A stretch of DNA of 64,000 nt, from assembly GCA_027531395.1 (NCBI GenBank), contig JAPZRO010000001.1, forward strand, positions 186,001 through 250,000, read 5' to 3'. The notes beneath the pieces are model-generated. The model did no database searches. It saw only the letters and a program-made list of their open reading frames with translations, and was not told where the DNA came from. Positions 8,631 through 15,798 of the stretch are shown piece after piece. The translations under genes and the position numbers were made by a program. This stretch comes from Porphyrobacter sp. Lineage in GTDB: Bacteria; Pseudomonadota; Alphaproteobacteria; Sphingomonadales; Sphingomonadaceae. Numbering within the stretch: position 1 is the stretch's first letter; each line of letters starts with the position of its first letter.

Positions 8631-9705
8631 GCTTGCCCATCGTGCTCTTGGCGATCCGGCCCACCAGCACCAGCATCCCGGGATGGTTCGCGCCTTCATA
8701 GGTCGAGCCCGTGCCCAGCTCGCGCGCCAGACGGCGGTGCGCTTCAGGCAGATCGTGATAGGGCATCGAGGGCATCAGGTGATGCAGCGCGTGATAGCGC
8801 AGGCCGACCGGCGCCCAGATCTCCGCGGCGAGGCCCGGCGGGGGGACGTTCACGCTATCGAGGAACTGCGCGGTCACCGTCATCGGCTCGCCCTCGTTCT
8901 CCCACAGATGCGCGACCAGCGTGCGCAGCTGGTTGAGCACCGCGGTGAGCGAGACCACCGCCAGCGCAGTCGCCAACGGCTGCCAGCCGAACATGAAGGT
9001 GCTGCCGATCAGCGTCCACGACCACACGAACACGCCCGCCTCCTGCCAGCGAACGCGGCTAGCGAAGTCGCCCTCGGGCGGGCGGCGGCGGAATTCGGGG
9101 TTGATCTGGAGCGAGGAGAACCGCTCCCACGTCAGCCGCCGCACCGCGGGGATCAGCGCCCCCAGCGGCACCAGCACCGCCGCGCGGATGATCAGTGCCA
9201 CCGGCGCGAGGATCGCGACGATCACGAACAGCGGCAGGCTCCACGGCTTCATCAGCGCGAGCGGGAGATATTCGGGGTCTTCCACCGTGCCATATTGCGT
9301 GCGCTTGTGGTGGATGGTGTGGACGCCCTCATACATGAAGGACGGCGTCAGCAGCGGGATGCCGACCAGCAGGTTCCACCCCGTGCGGAAGCCGGGCAGC
9401 GCGTCGCGGTGGATATGGGTCAGCTCGTGGATGAACATCAGCGCGCGGTAGAGCGCCAGCGCGCCGACCAGCCCGGCGGCGATCTGCACCGCAAGGCTCT
9501 GCGACAGGATCGTCACCGCAATCGCGGCATAGCCGATCCCGGCCGAGACCAGCATATCGGGCCAGTAGATGCCCGGCTTCGCCTCGCCCAGCCCCTTGGT
9601 CAGATCGCGCGCGGCGCGCAGCATGTCCTTGTCGTCCGCCTCCATGAACTGGACGCGGGTCGCACGCGGATGCGCGGCGGGATCGAGGGTCTGGTGCATC
9701 GTCAT
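8623..9705 (-). CDS. Membrane fatty acid desaturase
   Basis: 360 aa integral membrane di-iron enzyme. The three histidine boxes are present: HELTHIH (93-99), HTIHH (129-133) and HALHH (305-309). Hydrophobic stretches lie at about 52-70, 75-92, 112-125, 165-195 and 225-265. It introduces double bonds into, or hydroxylates, acyl chains of membrane lipids using O2; regiospecificity is not readable. It is divergent from an acyl-CoA N-acyltransferase-like gene at 9854, giving a possible shared lipid context. Confidence 0.88.
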   Translation of the reverse strand: MTMHQTLDPAAHPRATRVQFMEADDKDMLRAARDLTKGLGEAKPGIYWPDMLVSAGIGYAAIAVTILSQSLAVQIAAGLVGALALYRALMFIHELTHIHRDALPGFRTGWNLLVGIPLLTPSFMYEGVHTIHHKRTQYGTVEDPEYLPLALMKPWSLPLFVIVAILAPVALIIRAAVLVPLGALIPAVRRLTWERFSSLQINPEFRRRPPEGDFASRVRWQEAGVFVWSWTLIGSTFMFGWQPLATALAVVSLTAVLNQLRTLVAHLWENEGEPMTVTAQFLDSVNVPPPGLAAEIWAPVGLRYHALHHLMPSMPYHDLPEAHRRLARELGTGSTYEGANHPGMLVLVGRIAKSTMGKRA

Positions 9706-9853
9706 GTTTGTGGCAAATCCTGCGGCTCGCCCTAGCCCAATTCGGCAGGCAAGCCAAACCTGTCTATGTGTTCAGTGTGATCGATAGGCTTGCGTCAATG
9801 GCGCGGGCGCGACACAGACGCCTTGACCTGAAGCAAATACGAAGGACCCCTGC

Positions 9854-11029
9854 GTGTCAGATGCAGTCACCAGCCGCTCGGAGATAAGCATCGAGCCTGT
9901 CACCGACAAGCGCGGGCGCGAGGCCTTCGTCGACTGCGGGCGGACCTTTTCCGACCGGCTCGAGAACTTCGTGCCGCAGCTGCGCGGCGAGCAGCTCGAA
10001 CTGGTCGATCCGGACAAGAACCCCTTCTTCGGACACGCGAAGGTGCAGCTGTTCATCGCCCGCCGCGCGGGCAAGGCGGTGGGGCGCATCTCCGCGCATA
10101 TCGACGAGCTCGCGCTAACGATGCCAGCCGATCAGGGCTTCGGCCCCGGCACCGGTTTCTTCGGCTATTTCGATGCCGAGGATGACGCCACCGCCCGCGC
10201 GCTGCTGACGACGGCCGAAGGCTGGCTGGCGCAGCAGGGCATGACCCGCGTGCTCGGCCCGATCTCGCTCTCGATCTGGGAAGAGCCGGGCCTGCTAGTG
10301 CGCGGGCAGGATCACCCGCCGATGATCATGATGGGCCATCACCCGGCGCATTATGCCGGCTGGATCGAGGGGGCGGGCTATACCCGCGCCAAGACGCTCT
10401 ACACCTATGATCTCGACATCACCCGCGAATTTCCGCCGCTGGTGCAGCGCATCGTGCAATCGGGCCACAAGAACGCGCGCATCAACGTGCGGCGGGTGGA
10501 CAAGAGCCGGTGGGATTCCGAGGTCGCGATCGTGCTCGGCATCCTCAACGATGCGTGGTCGGACAATTGGGGCTTTGTCCCCTTCACCCCCGAAGAAGTC
10601 GCCTATGCCGGCAAGAAGCTGCGCCCGATCATCAAGGAAGAGCTCAACATGATCGCCGAGGTCGACGGGCGGCCGGTGGCCTTCATGCTGACCTTCCCGG
10701 ATGTGAACGGCGCGCTGGCGAAGATCAAAGGCAAGCTGTTCCCGTTCGGGTGGTTCCACATGCTGCGCTGGCTGCGCCATCCCAAGGGTGCGGGGATGCG
10801 GGTGCCGCTGATGGGGGTGCTGAAGGAACTGCACAACTCCCGCCTCGCCAGCCAGCTCGCCTTCATGATGATCGAGACGATCCGGCAGGAAGCAAACGCG
10901 AAGTTCCATTCTTCCCGCGGCGAACTCGGCTGGGTGCTGGAGGACAACCAGGGCATGGTCGCGATCGCCGACACGATCCACAGCAAGATCAACCGCGAAT
11001 ACGCGATCTACGAGCGGAAGATTGGTTGA
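9854..11029 (+). CDS. Acyl-CoA N-acyltransferase (GNAT-fold) protein, YghO-like; possible ceramide-synthase relative
   Basis: 391 aa starting at GTG (SDAVTSRSEISIEPV). It lacks membrane segments and reads as a long GNAT-fold protein with an N-terminal half containing FIARRAGKAVGRISAHID and FFGYFDAEDD, and a C-terminal half with MIAEVDGRPVAFMLTFPD. In my recollection the family is annotated as hypothetical, YghO or N-acetyltransferase in Sphingomonadales. Bacterial ceramide synthases of Caulobacter type are GNAT-fold proteins of similar size, so an N-acylation role in sphingolipid synthesis is possible. That is inference; no serine palmitoyltransferase lies nearby. Confidence 0.6.
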   Translation: MSDAVTSRSEISIEPVTDKRGREAFVDCGRTFSDRLENFVPQLRGEQLELVDPDKNPFFGHAKVQLFIARRAGKAVGRISAHIDELALTMPADQGFGPGTGFFGYFDAEDDATARALLTTAEGWLAQQGMTRVLGPISLSIWEEPGLLVRGQDHPPMIMMGHHPAHYAGWIEGAGYTRAKTLYTYDLDITREFPPLVQRIVQSGHKNARINVRRVDKSRWDSEVAIVLGILNDAWSDNWGFVPFTPEEVAYAGKKLRPIIKEELNMIAEVDGRPVAFMLTFPDVNGALAKIKGKLFPFGWFHMLRWLRHPKGAGMRVPLMGVLKELHNSRLASQLAFMMIETIRQEANAKFHSSRGELGWVLEDNQGMVAIADTIHSKINREYAIYERKIG

Positions 11030-11033
11030 TTGA

Positions 11034-11048
11034 GCCACCTTCGGTGGC
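11034..11048. repeat. Hairpin repeat copy 1 (GCCACCTTCGGTGGC)
   Basis: A 15-nt stem-loop 4 bp after the stop of the 391-aa protein. An identical copy lies just after the phyR stop at 12248-12262, and both copies continue with GC. It is terminator-like in placement but has no T-tract. Confidence 0.55.
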
Positions 11049-11069
11049 GCGGACGTCGCGGATCTCTAG

Positions 11070-11140
11070 CCGCCCCGCCTCCCCACCCGGCTACCATGGC
11101 CGCATGGTATCTTTGGTGGCCGGGTGGGGAGGCGGGGCGG
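11070..11140. repeat. Long nested inverted repeat (22-bp and 7-bp arms)
   Basis: A perfect 22-bp arm at 11070-11091 is complementary to 11119-11140. Inside, TACCATG (11092-11098) pairs with CATGGTA (11103-11109) around a GCCG loop, leaving a 9-nt bulge. Immediately 3' come tandem GGGGC pentamers to about 11161. It would fold very stably in either strand. No transposase or gene lies between the arms. Confidence 0.85.
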
Positions 11141-11189
11141 GGCGGGGCGGGGCGGGGCGGGAGGTCTGCATCGTGCGCAGCACGAACCA

Positions 11190-11229
11190 AAGAAAAAAGG
11201 CCTCCACTCGCGAACGAGCAGAGGCCTTT
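11190..11229 (-). terminator. Terminator-like hairpin, minus-strand orientation
   Basis: The stem AAAGGCCTC / GAGGCCTTT (9 bp) has a 16-nt loop. Read on the minus strand it is followed by TTTTTTCTTT, a proper U-tract; on the plus strand it is not. No annotated minus-strand gene ends here, so it implies an unannotated leftward transcript or only a structural role. Confidence 0.5.
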
Positions 11230-11380
11230 CGGGATCGTATCACCAGCCGCTTGGACGGGAGGGGGGTCTCGGCGGTGACAAAGGTGAAATGCGCGTCCCC
11301 GAAGCCGGTTCCCGGGGTACGAAAAATTTTTTTCGTATCTGTGCAGACAGGCACAAAGCGCGGGCGCGACGGGGCGGGCC

Positions 11381-11407
11381 GGAACCGCTAACGATGCGAA
11401 TCGCTTG
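11381..11407 (+). promoter_or_regulatory. Candidate EcfG-type promoter of phyR
   Basis: GGAAC at 11381-11385 is followed, after 17 bp, by GCTT. The -35 matches the EcfG consensus GGAAC exactly; the -10 (usually CGTT) is only partial. It lies about 45 bp upstream of the phyR ATG, an appropriate place for autoregulation of the general stress response. Confidence 0.4.
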
Positions 11408-11449
11408 TATCTTTGCAAGCACGCCAAGCCCACCCAGCGGAGCCGGACA

Positions 11450-12244
11450 ATGAGCCTCGGAAACCAGATCGCCGCCAACCTGCCCTACCTCAGGCGCTAT
11501 GCCCGCGCGCTGACGGGATCGCAGAGCGCCGGCGATGCCTTCGTGCGCGCGATGCTGGAGGCAGTGGCGGCCGATGCCGGGCTGATGGACTCGCTCGGCG
11601 GCGGACGCGTGCCGCTCTACCGCGCCTTCACCCGCGTCTGGTCGAGCGCGCAGCTCGCCGATGCGCCCGCCGGCGCTGCCGCGAGCGAACACGAGGCCGG
11701 CGCACAGCTGCGGCTCGGCACGATCACCCCGCCCGCACGGCAGGCTCTGCTGCTGACCACGCTGGAGGATTTCTCTCCGGCGCAGGCTGCCGAGATCATG
11801 GGGCTGACCACGGCCGAGATCGACACGCTGGTCGCCGCTGCGGTGGCCGAGATCGAGGCCGAGCAGAAAACCAGCGTGCTGGTGATCGAGGACGAACCGC
11901 TGATCGCGATGCAGCTTGAAGACCTCGTCACCGGGCTCGGACACACCATCTGCGGCACCGCCGCCACCCGCACGCAGGCGCGCGAGGTGGTCGCCGAGCG
12001 GATGCCGGGCCTCGTGCTGGCCGACATCCAGCTGGCCGACGGTTCCTCGGGCCTCGATGCGGTGGACGACATTCTCGCGCTCGGCAGCGTGCCGGTGATC
12101 TTCATCACCGCCTACCCCGAACGCCTGCTGACCGGCGACCGGCCCGAGCCGACCTATCTCGTCACCAAGCCGTTCCAGGAAGCCACAGTGCGCGCCGCGA
12201 TCAGTCAGGCGCTGTTCTTCCAGTCGAGCAAGCCTTTGGGTTAA
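11450..12244 (+). CDS. phyR: General stress response regulator PhyR (sigma-like domain plus receiver)
   Basis: 264 aa. Residues 1-~135 form an EcfG-like sigma domain (sigma2-like AANLPYLRRYARALTG, sigma4-like SPAQAAEIMGLTTAEIDTL). Residues ~140-264 form a receiver with acidic pair E147/D148, phospho-acceptor D192 (LADIQLADG), T220 and K240. When phosphorylated the sigma mimic binds NepR and frees EcfG. The ATG at 11450 is chosen because it starts MSLGNQIAANL, as in the family; the frame is open 15 codons upstream. The kinase, nepR and ecfG follow within 3 kb. Confidence 0.95.
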   Translation: MSLGNQIAANLPYLRRYARALTGSQSAGDAFVRAMLEAVAADAGLMDSLGGGRVPLYRAFTRVWSSAQLADAPAGAAASEHEAGAQLRLGTITPPARQALLLTTLEDFSPAQAAEIMGLTTAEIDTLVAAAVAEIEAEQKTSVLVIEDEPLIAMQLEDLVTGLGHTICGTAATRTQAREVVAERMPGLVLADIQLADGSSGLDAVDDILALGSVPVIFITAYPERLLTGDRPEPTYLVTKPFQEATVRAAISQALFFQSSKPLG

Positions 12245-12247
12245 TCG

Positions 12248-12262
12248 GCCACCTTCGGTGGC
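12248..12262. repeat. Hairpin repeat copy 2 (GCCACCTTCGGTGGC)
   Basis: Identical to 11034-11048 and likewise within a few bases of a plus-strand stop (phyR). It separates phyR from the convergent kinase gene and may act as a weak bidirectional transcript end. Confidence 0.55.
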
Positions 12263-12299
12263 GCAGGCGGTCTGCGGTTCGCGCCAGCGAACCCGTAAA

Positions 12300-13988
12300 T
12301 CAAGGATTTTCCCTGATCCGGAATTCCCCCGGCCGGCGGATCGGGACGCGCATCCGGCACACTACGCCTTCGGGGCGGAAATCGAGCGCGACCGGCTGGC
12401 GCAGTTCGTGGGCGACGATCTTCTCGATCAGCTCTGTGCCGAAGCCGCGGCGACGCTCGGCGGCGACGGGCGGCCCGCCGGTCTCGCGCCATTCGACCTC
12501 GGCCAGATGCTCGCCCGCCATCTCCCAGCGGATCGTAACCCGCCCGCCCGGCGCACTCAAGGCGCCATACTTGGCGGCGTTGGTGGCGAGTTCATGCATC
12601 GCCAGCCCGAACGACAGCGCGTCATTGGGCGCCAGTTCCAGCGGTGGGCCTTCGAGCAGGATCGCATCGTCGAAGCCGATCCGGAAATGCTGCAATTCGG
12701 CCTCGATCACCGAACGGATCGGAGTGGTGCCCCAGTCGGTCACGGTGAGCAGGTCATGCGTCGCCGAAAGCGCGCGGATGCGGCCTTCGAGACTGTCGGC
12801 GAAGGTATCGAGATCCTTCGTCCGCCGCCGGGTGAGCGACAGGATCGACAGGACGTTGGCGAGCGTGTTCTTGACCCGGTGATTGAGCTCGCGGGTCAGC
12901 GAATTGCGGATCGAATGCTGTTCCTCGAAGAAGGCGAGGCGCGCCTGATCCTCGTAGGCCTGCTGGGTCAGCAGCCGCGCCAGCAGCATCAGCAGACTCG
13001 CCAGCGCCAGCCCGAACAGGAGCGTCACCATCGACAGCGGGCTGAGCACCTGCCGGTCGGCGGATTCGACCACCAGCAGCAGCTTGCGGTTGGCGATGGT
13101 CACCTGTTCCTCGACCTGCTCGTCGCCTGCATCCCCGATCGAATGGGTCACCAGCAGATGCTCGGTGCTGGCATCGCCGTCGTAGAGCCGCACCCCGAAT
13201 TCGTCGCTGCGGGTGGTGTCGATCGCCGAATCGAGAAACTCGCGGGCGCGGAACGGGGTGTAGACGAAGCCGATCAGCCGCCGGTCGTCCTCCCCGAAGG
13301 TGCGGAACACCGGCATGTAGATCGCGAAGGCCGGCAGGTTACCCGATTGCTCCTGCTCCAGCACGATCCGTCCCGAAGCCGTCGGGCGGCGGGCGAGTTC
13401 CGCCTCGGCCATGGCAGCGGCGCGGGCGGGATCGGAATACATGTCGTAGCCCAGCGCCCGCCGGTTGCGCGCGCTTTCGGGCGCGAACATCGTCACCGGC
13501 GCGATCCGCCCGGTGGTGGAGACGGGGCGCGGGTAGATATCGGGAAAGCCGGGCTGGCTGGCGCGGGTGCGGGCCATGAAGCCGGGGACCTCGGCAGGCT
13601 CGATCACCGGCAGCCAGCCGATCCCCTCGGCCCCGGGATAGTCCATGTCGAGCTTGAGCGCGCGCACGAAGCTGTCGAAGGTCTCAGGGCTCACGTCCGC
13701 GCTGCTCGCGAACAAAGCCGCGCCGGAGCGCAGGTAGGAAGAAAAGCTGTTGCTGCTGCGGTCGAGCGCGGCGGCGACGCTGCGGGCATATTCGCGCATC
13801 TGCGCGCGCTCGCGGGCGCGGGCATTGCTCTCGATCGCGAAGACGCTCAATGCGGTGATCGCGGCAATCGCGAGGAAGATCACCAGCGGGATCGCGCGCG
13901 GATAGAGCACCAGCCAGCGCCGCGCGCGGCTGTCGGCCGCGGAACTCGAGGCCTCGGGGGCCGGAAGGAAGGCGGGGCTGTCGATCAC
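12300..13988 (-). CDS. CHASE-domain HWE-type sensor histidine kinase (GSR kinase)
   Basis: About 562 aa from a GTG at 13988. The frame is open to 14153, but the upstream residues look non-coding, so the start is uncertain. TM1 is at about 29-52, a periplasmic CHASE sensor at about 60-300, and TM2 at about 317-339. The dimerisation/phosphoacceptor helix is NHRVKNTLANVLSIL with His370. An HWE-style ATPase domain carries HELATNAAKYGALS (Asn471) and VTIRWEM. Placed between phyR and nepR-ecfG, it is the likely PhyR kinase (PhyK/PakF-like role). The ligand is unknown. On the minus strand a GGAAC with a GCTT 16 bp on lies about 50 bp upstream, hinting at EcfG control. Confidence 0.88.
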   Translation of the reverse strand: MIDSPAFLPAPEASSSAADSRARRWLVLYPRAIPLVIFLAIAAITALSVFAIESNARARERAQMREYARSVAAALDRSSNSFSSYLRSGAALFASSADVSPETFDSFVRALKLDMDYPGAEGIGWLPVIEPAEVPGFMARTRASQPGFPDIYPRPVSTTGRIAPVTMFAPESARNRRALGYDMYSDPARAAAMAEAELARRPTASGRIVLEQEQSGNLPAFAIYMPVFRTFGEDDRRLIGFVYTPFRAREFLDSAIDTTRSDEFGVRLYDGDASTEHLLVTHSIGDAGDEQVEEQVTIANRKLLLVVESADRQVLSPLSMVTLLFGLALASLLMLLARLLTQQAYEDQARLAFFEEQHSIRNSLTRELNHRVKNTLANVLSILSLTRRRTKDLDTFADSLEGRIRALSATHDLLTVTDWGTTPIRSVIEAELQHFRIGFDDAILLEGPPLELAPNDALSFGLAMHELATNAAKYGALSAPGGRVTIRWEMAGEHLAEVEWRETGGPPVAAERRRGFGTELIEKIVAHELRQPVALDFRPEGVVCRMRVPIRRPGEFRIRENP

Positions 13989-14195
13989 GCTTGTCCTGAC
14001 GCGGCGGGCACTCCCGCAGAAGCCGACATATGGCGCAAGGTTCCCGAACAGTCCAAGCGCGTTTGCATGGGGCATTTGCCAAAGCGCTGTGCTATGCTCC
14101 CCGCCAACGCCGGACGAACCGCGCGGCCAGCCCTTTGCCGGGTCTGGCGGCAAGGCAACTCGGGCGGACCGGGATATGGGATAACCGACGACACC

Positions 14196-14426
14196 ATGGC
14201 TTCAGATCGCAAACCCCCTCCAGCCAGCGGCGAGCAGCCGCAGCGCGCGCCGGAATGGGCGGATGGTCTCAAGCAGCTTTATGATTCGGTGGTAGAGGAA
14301 GACCTGCCCGACAGCTTCAAGACCCTGCTCGCCCGGCTCGACGAGATCGATCCGCGGCGCGGCGGCGGTGGCGGATCCAGTGGCAACTCCTCGCAATCCC
14401 CGGATGACCGGGGAGCGCAGGCGTGA
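14196..14426 (+). CDS. nepR: Anti-sigma factor NepR
   Basis: 76 aa. The NepR core is present: WADGLKQLYDSVVEEDLPDS with FKTLLARLD after it, corresponding to the two helices that clamp EcfG sigma2/sigma4. The tails are disordered (N-terminal Pro-rich, C-terminal Gly/Ser-rich), as is typical. It sequesters EcfG until PhyR~P displaces it. Its stop overlaps the ecfG GTG start (GTGA), implying translational coupling and stoichiometric production. Confidence 0.94.
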   Translation: MASDRKPPPASGEQPQRAPEWADGLKQLYDSVVEEDLPDSFKTLLARLDEIDPRRGGGGGSSGNSSQSPDDRGAQA

Positions 14427-15046
14427 GTGACAGCGAAACCCCCGGAACCACCCGCACGGCAGGCGAGAAGGCCGATTTCAAGCGCGAACTGACGGCTGTC
14501 GTCCCGCACCTGCGCGCCTTCGCGCGCGGCCTGTGCGGGCGGCCCGACATGGCCGATGATCTGGTGCAGGAAACGCTGCTCAAGGCCTGGGCCGCGCAGG
14601 ACCGGTTCGAACCCGGCACCTCGATGCGCGCCTGGACCTTCGTCATCCTGCGCAACGCCTACCTCACCGACATGCGCCGCAACCGCTTCCGCGGCGAATA
14701 TGACGAGGGCGTCGCCGAACGAATCCTGACCGCGCCCGCCGGACAGGAGGAACCGATCCACCTGTCCGACCTCCACCGCGCGCTGCTCACGCTCCAGCCC
14801 GAACGGCGCGAGGCGCTGCTGCTGGTGGGTGCGGGCGGGTTCTCCTACGAGGAAGCGGCCGAAATCTGCGGCTGCGCGGTCGGCACGATCAAGAGCCGCG
14901 TGGGCCGCGCCCGCGCCGCGCTCACCGAGATGCTCGCCAACGGCAACATCCCGCGCCGCTCGACCGACGACGAGGCCGCCCACCGCGCAATCCTTGAGGA
15001 GCTGGACGTGGTGGCGGCCGGCAACGGGGTCAGCACGCGGGGGTGA
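14423..15046 (+). CDS. ecfG: EcfG-type ECF sigma factor (general stress sigma)
   Basis: 207 aa from a GTG overlapping nepR. The sigma2 region includes HLRAFARGLCGRPDMADDLV and TSMRAWTFVILRNAYLTDMRR; the sigma4 region is GFSYEEAAEICGCAVGTIKS followed by RVGRAR. Adjacency to nepR and phyR identifies it as EcfG (sigma-15 group). The C-terminal ~30-residue extension after sigma4 (NIPRRSTDDEAAHRAILEEL) is usual for EcfG proteins of this order. Confidence 0.94.
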   Translation: MSDSETPGTTRTAGEKADFKRELTAVVPHLRAFARGLCGRPDMADDLVQETLLKAWAAQDRFEPGTSMRAWTFVILRNAYLTDMRRNRFRGEYDEGVAERILTAPAGQEEPIHLSDLHRALLTLQPERREALLLVGAGGFSYEEAAEICGCAVGTIKSRVGRARAALTEMLANGNIPRRSTDDEAAHRAILEELDVVAAGNGVSTRG

Positions 15047-15141
15047 ACCGCGTTTCTGACAGGAAAAAATGGTCAGAACGGGTGTGACAATCCGGTTTTT
15101 TGCCGCCATTAATGCGCGCGCAACCGCTATATGGGGATCAC

Positions 15142-15738
15142 ATGGCAAAATTCTTTGGCAACCTGCATCTCGTGCTGGCCGTAGGGCTGATCGCTGCGAT
15201 TCTGGTCATCGTCGCTTTCACCGGCTGGACCGGCTCCGATGCGAAATCCGTTGCGGACGACGTGTTCCGCTGGCTCCACACCTTCTTCGGCATCCTGTGG
15301 ATCGGCCTCCTGTACTACCTCAACTTCGTGCAGGTCCCGACCATGCCGAAGATCCCGGCTGAACAGACCGGAGCGATCAACAACCACATCGCGCCCAACG
15401 TGTTCTTCTTCTTCCGCTATGCGGCGCTGCTCACGGTCGTGATGGGTCTCATCATCGCCTTCCACAATGGCTACGGCGCGCAGGCGCTGACCTTCGGTGG
15501 CTACGGCTTTGACGGGATCAACCTGATCGGGATCGGGATGTGGCTGGGGCTGATCATGGCCTTCAACGTCTGGTTCATCATCTGGCCGGCGCAGCGCAAG
15601 ATCCTGAACATCGTGCCCGGCGCGACGGACGAGGAAAAGGCCAAGCTGCGCCCGCGCGCTCTGGCCGCAAGCCGCACCAACCTGCTGCTTTCGCTGCCGA
15701 TGCTCTACTGCATGGTCAGCGCGAATCTCGGCAGCTGA
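15142..15738 (+). CDS. Urate-oxidase-N (PuuD-like) membrane protein without cytochrome domain
   Basis: 198 aa. The ATG at 15142 (MAKFFGNLHLVLAVG) is preferred over an upstream ATG at 15100. Membrane segments lie at about 9-29, 45-65, 88-110, 125-150 and 175-195. Conserved features are HTFFGILWIGLLYYLNFVQV and the late MAFNVWFIIWPAQRKIL. This matches the N-terminal membrane half of PuuD-type urate hydroxylases but lacks the C-terminal CxxCH cytochrome c. Function without that domain is unknown. It is often annotated only as a membrane protein. Confidence 0.68.
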   Translation: MAKFFGNLHLVLAVGLIAAILVIVAFTGWTGSDAKSVADDVFRWLHTFFGILWIGLLYYLNFVQVPTMPKIPAEQTGAINNHIAPNVFFFFRYAALLTVVMGLIIAFHNGYGAQALTFGGYGFDGINLIGIGMWLGLIMAFNVWFIIWPAQRKILNIVPGATDEEKAKLRPRALAASRTNLLLSLPMLYCMVSANLGS

Positions 15739-15745
15739 CGACTGC

Positions 15746-15775
15746 GTTGCTCTCCCCTGTCGGGGGGAGAGCAAC
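15746..15775. terminator. Bidirectional hairpin between convergent genes
   Basis: A perfect 12-bp stem GTTGCTCTCCCC / GGGGAGAGCAAC with a 6-nt loop lies 8 bp after the PuuD-like stop and 24 bp from the symporter stop on the other strand. There is no long T-tract. Confidence 0.7.
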
Positions 15776-15798
15776 AGCCTTTCCGCCGGTTCCCGATA

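Larger units (their letters stand above)
11030..11449. other. Structured 420-bp non-coding region upstream of phyR
   Basis: I see no convincing gene here. It holds, in order: a GCCACC hairpin; a large nested hairpin (11070-11140); GGGGC pentamer repeats to about 11161; a 9-bp stem AAAGGCCTC/GAGGCCTTT (11196-11229); an AT-rich palindrome TACGAAAAATTTTTTTCGTA at about 11319-11338; and a GGAAC element at 11381 upstream of phyR. Confidence 0.75.

Noticed and set aside
11070..11140. The 22-bp inverted repeats as ends of an insertion sequence or MITE
   Set aside because: Only 27 bp separate the arms, there are no evident target duplications, and no transposase is present in the window. Kept as a structural element only.
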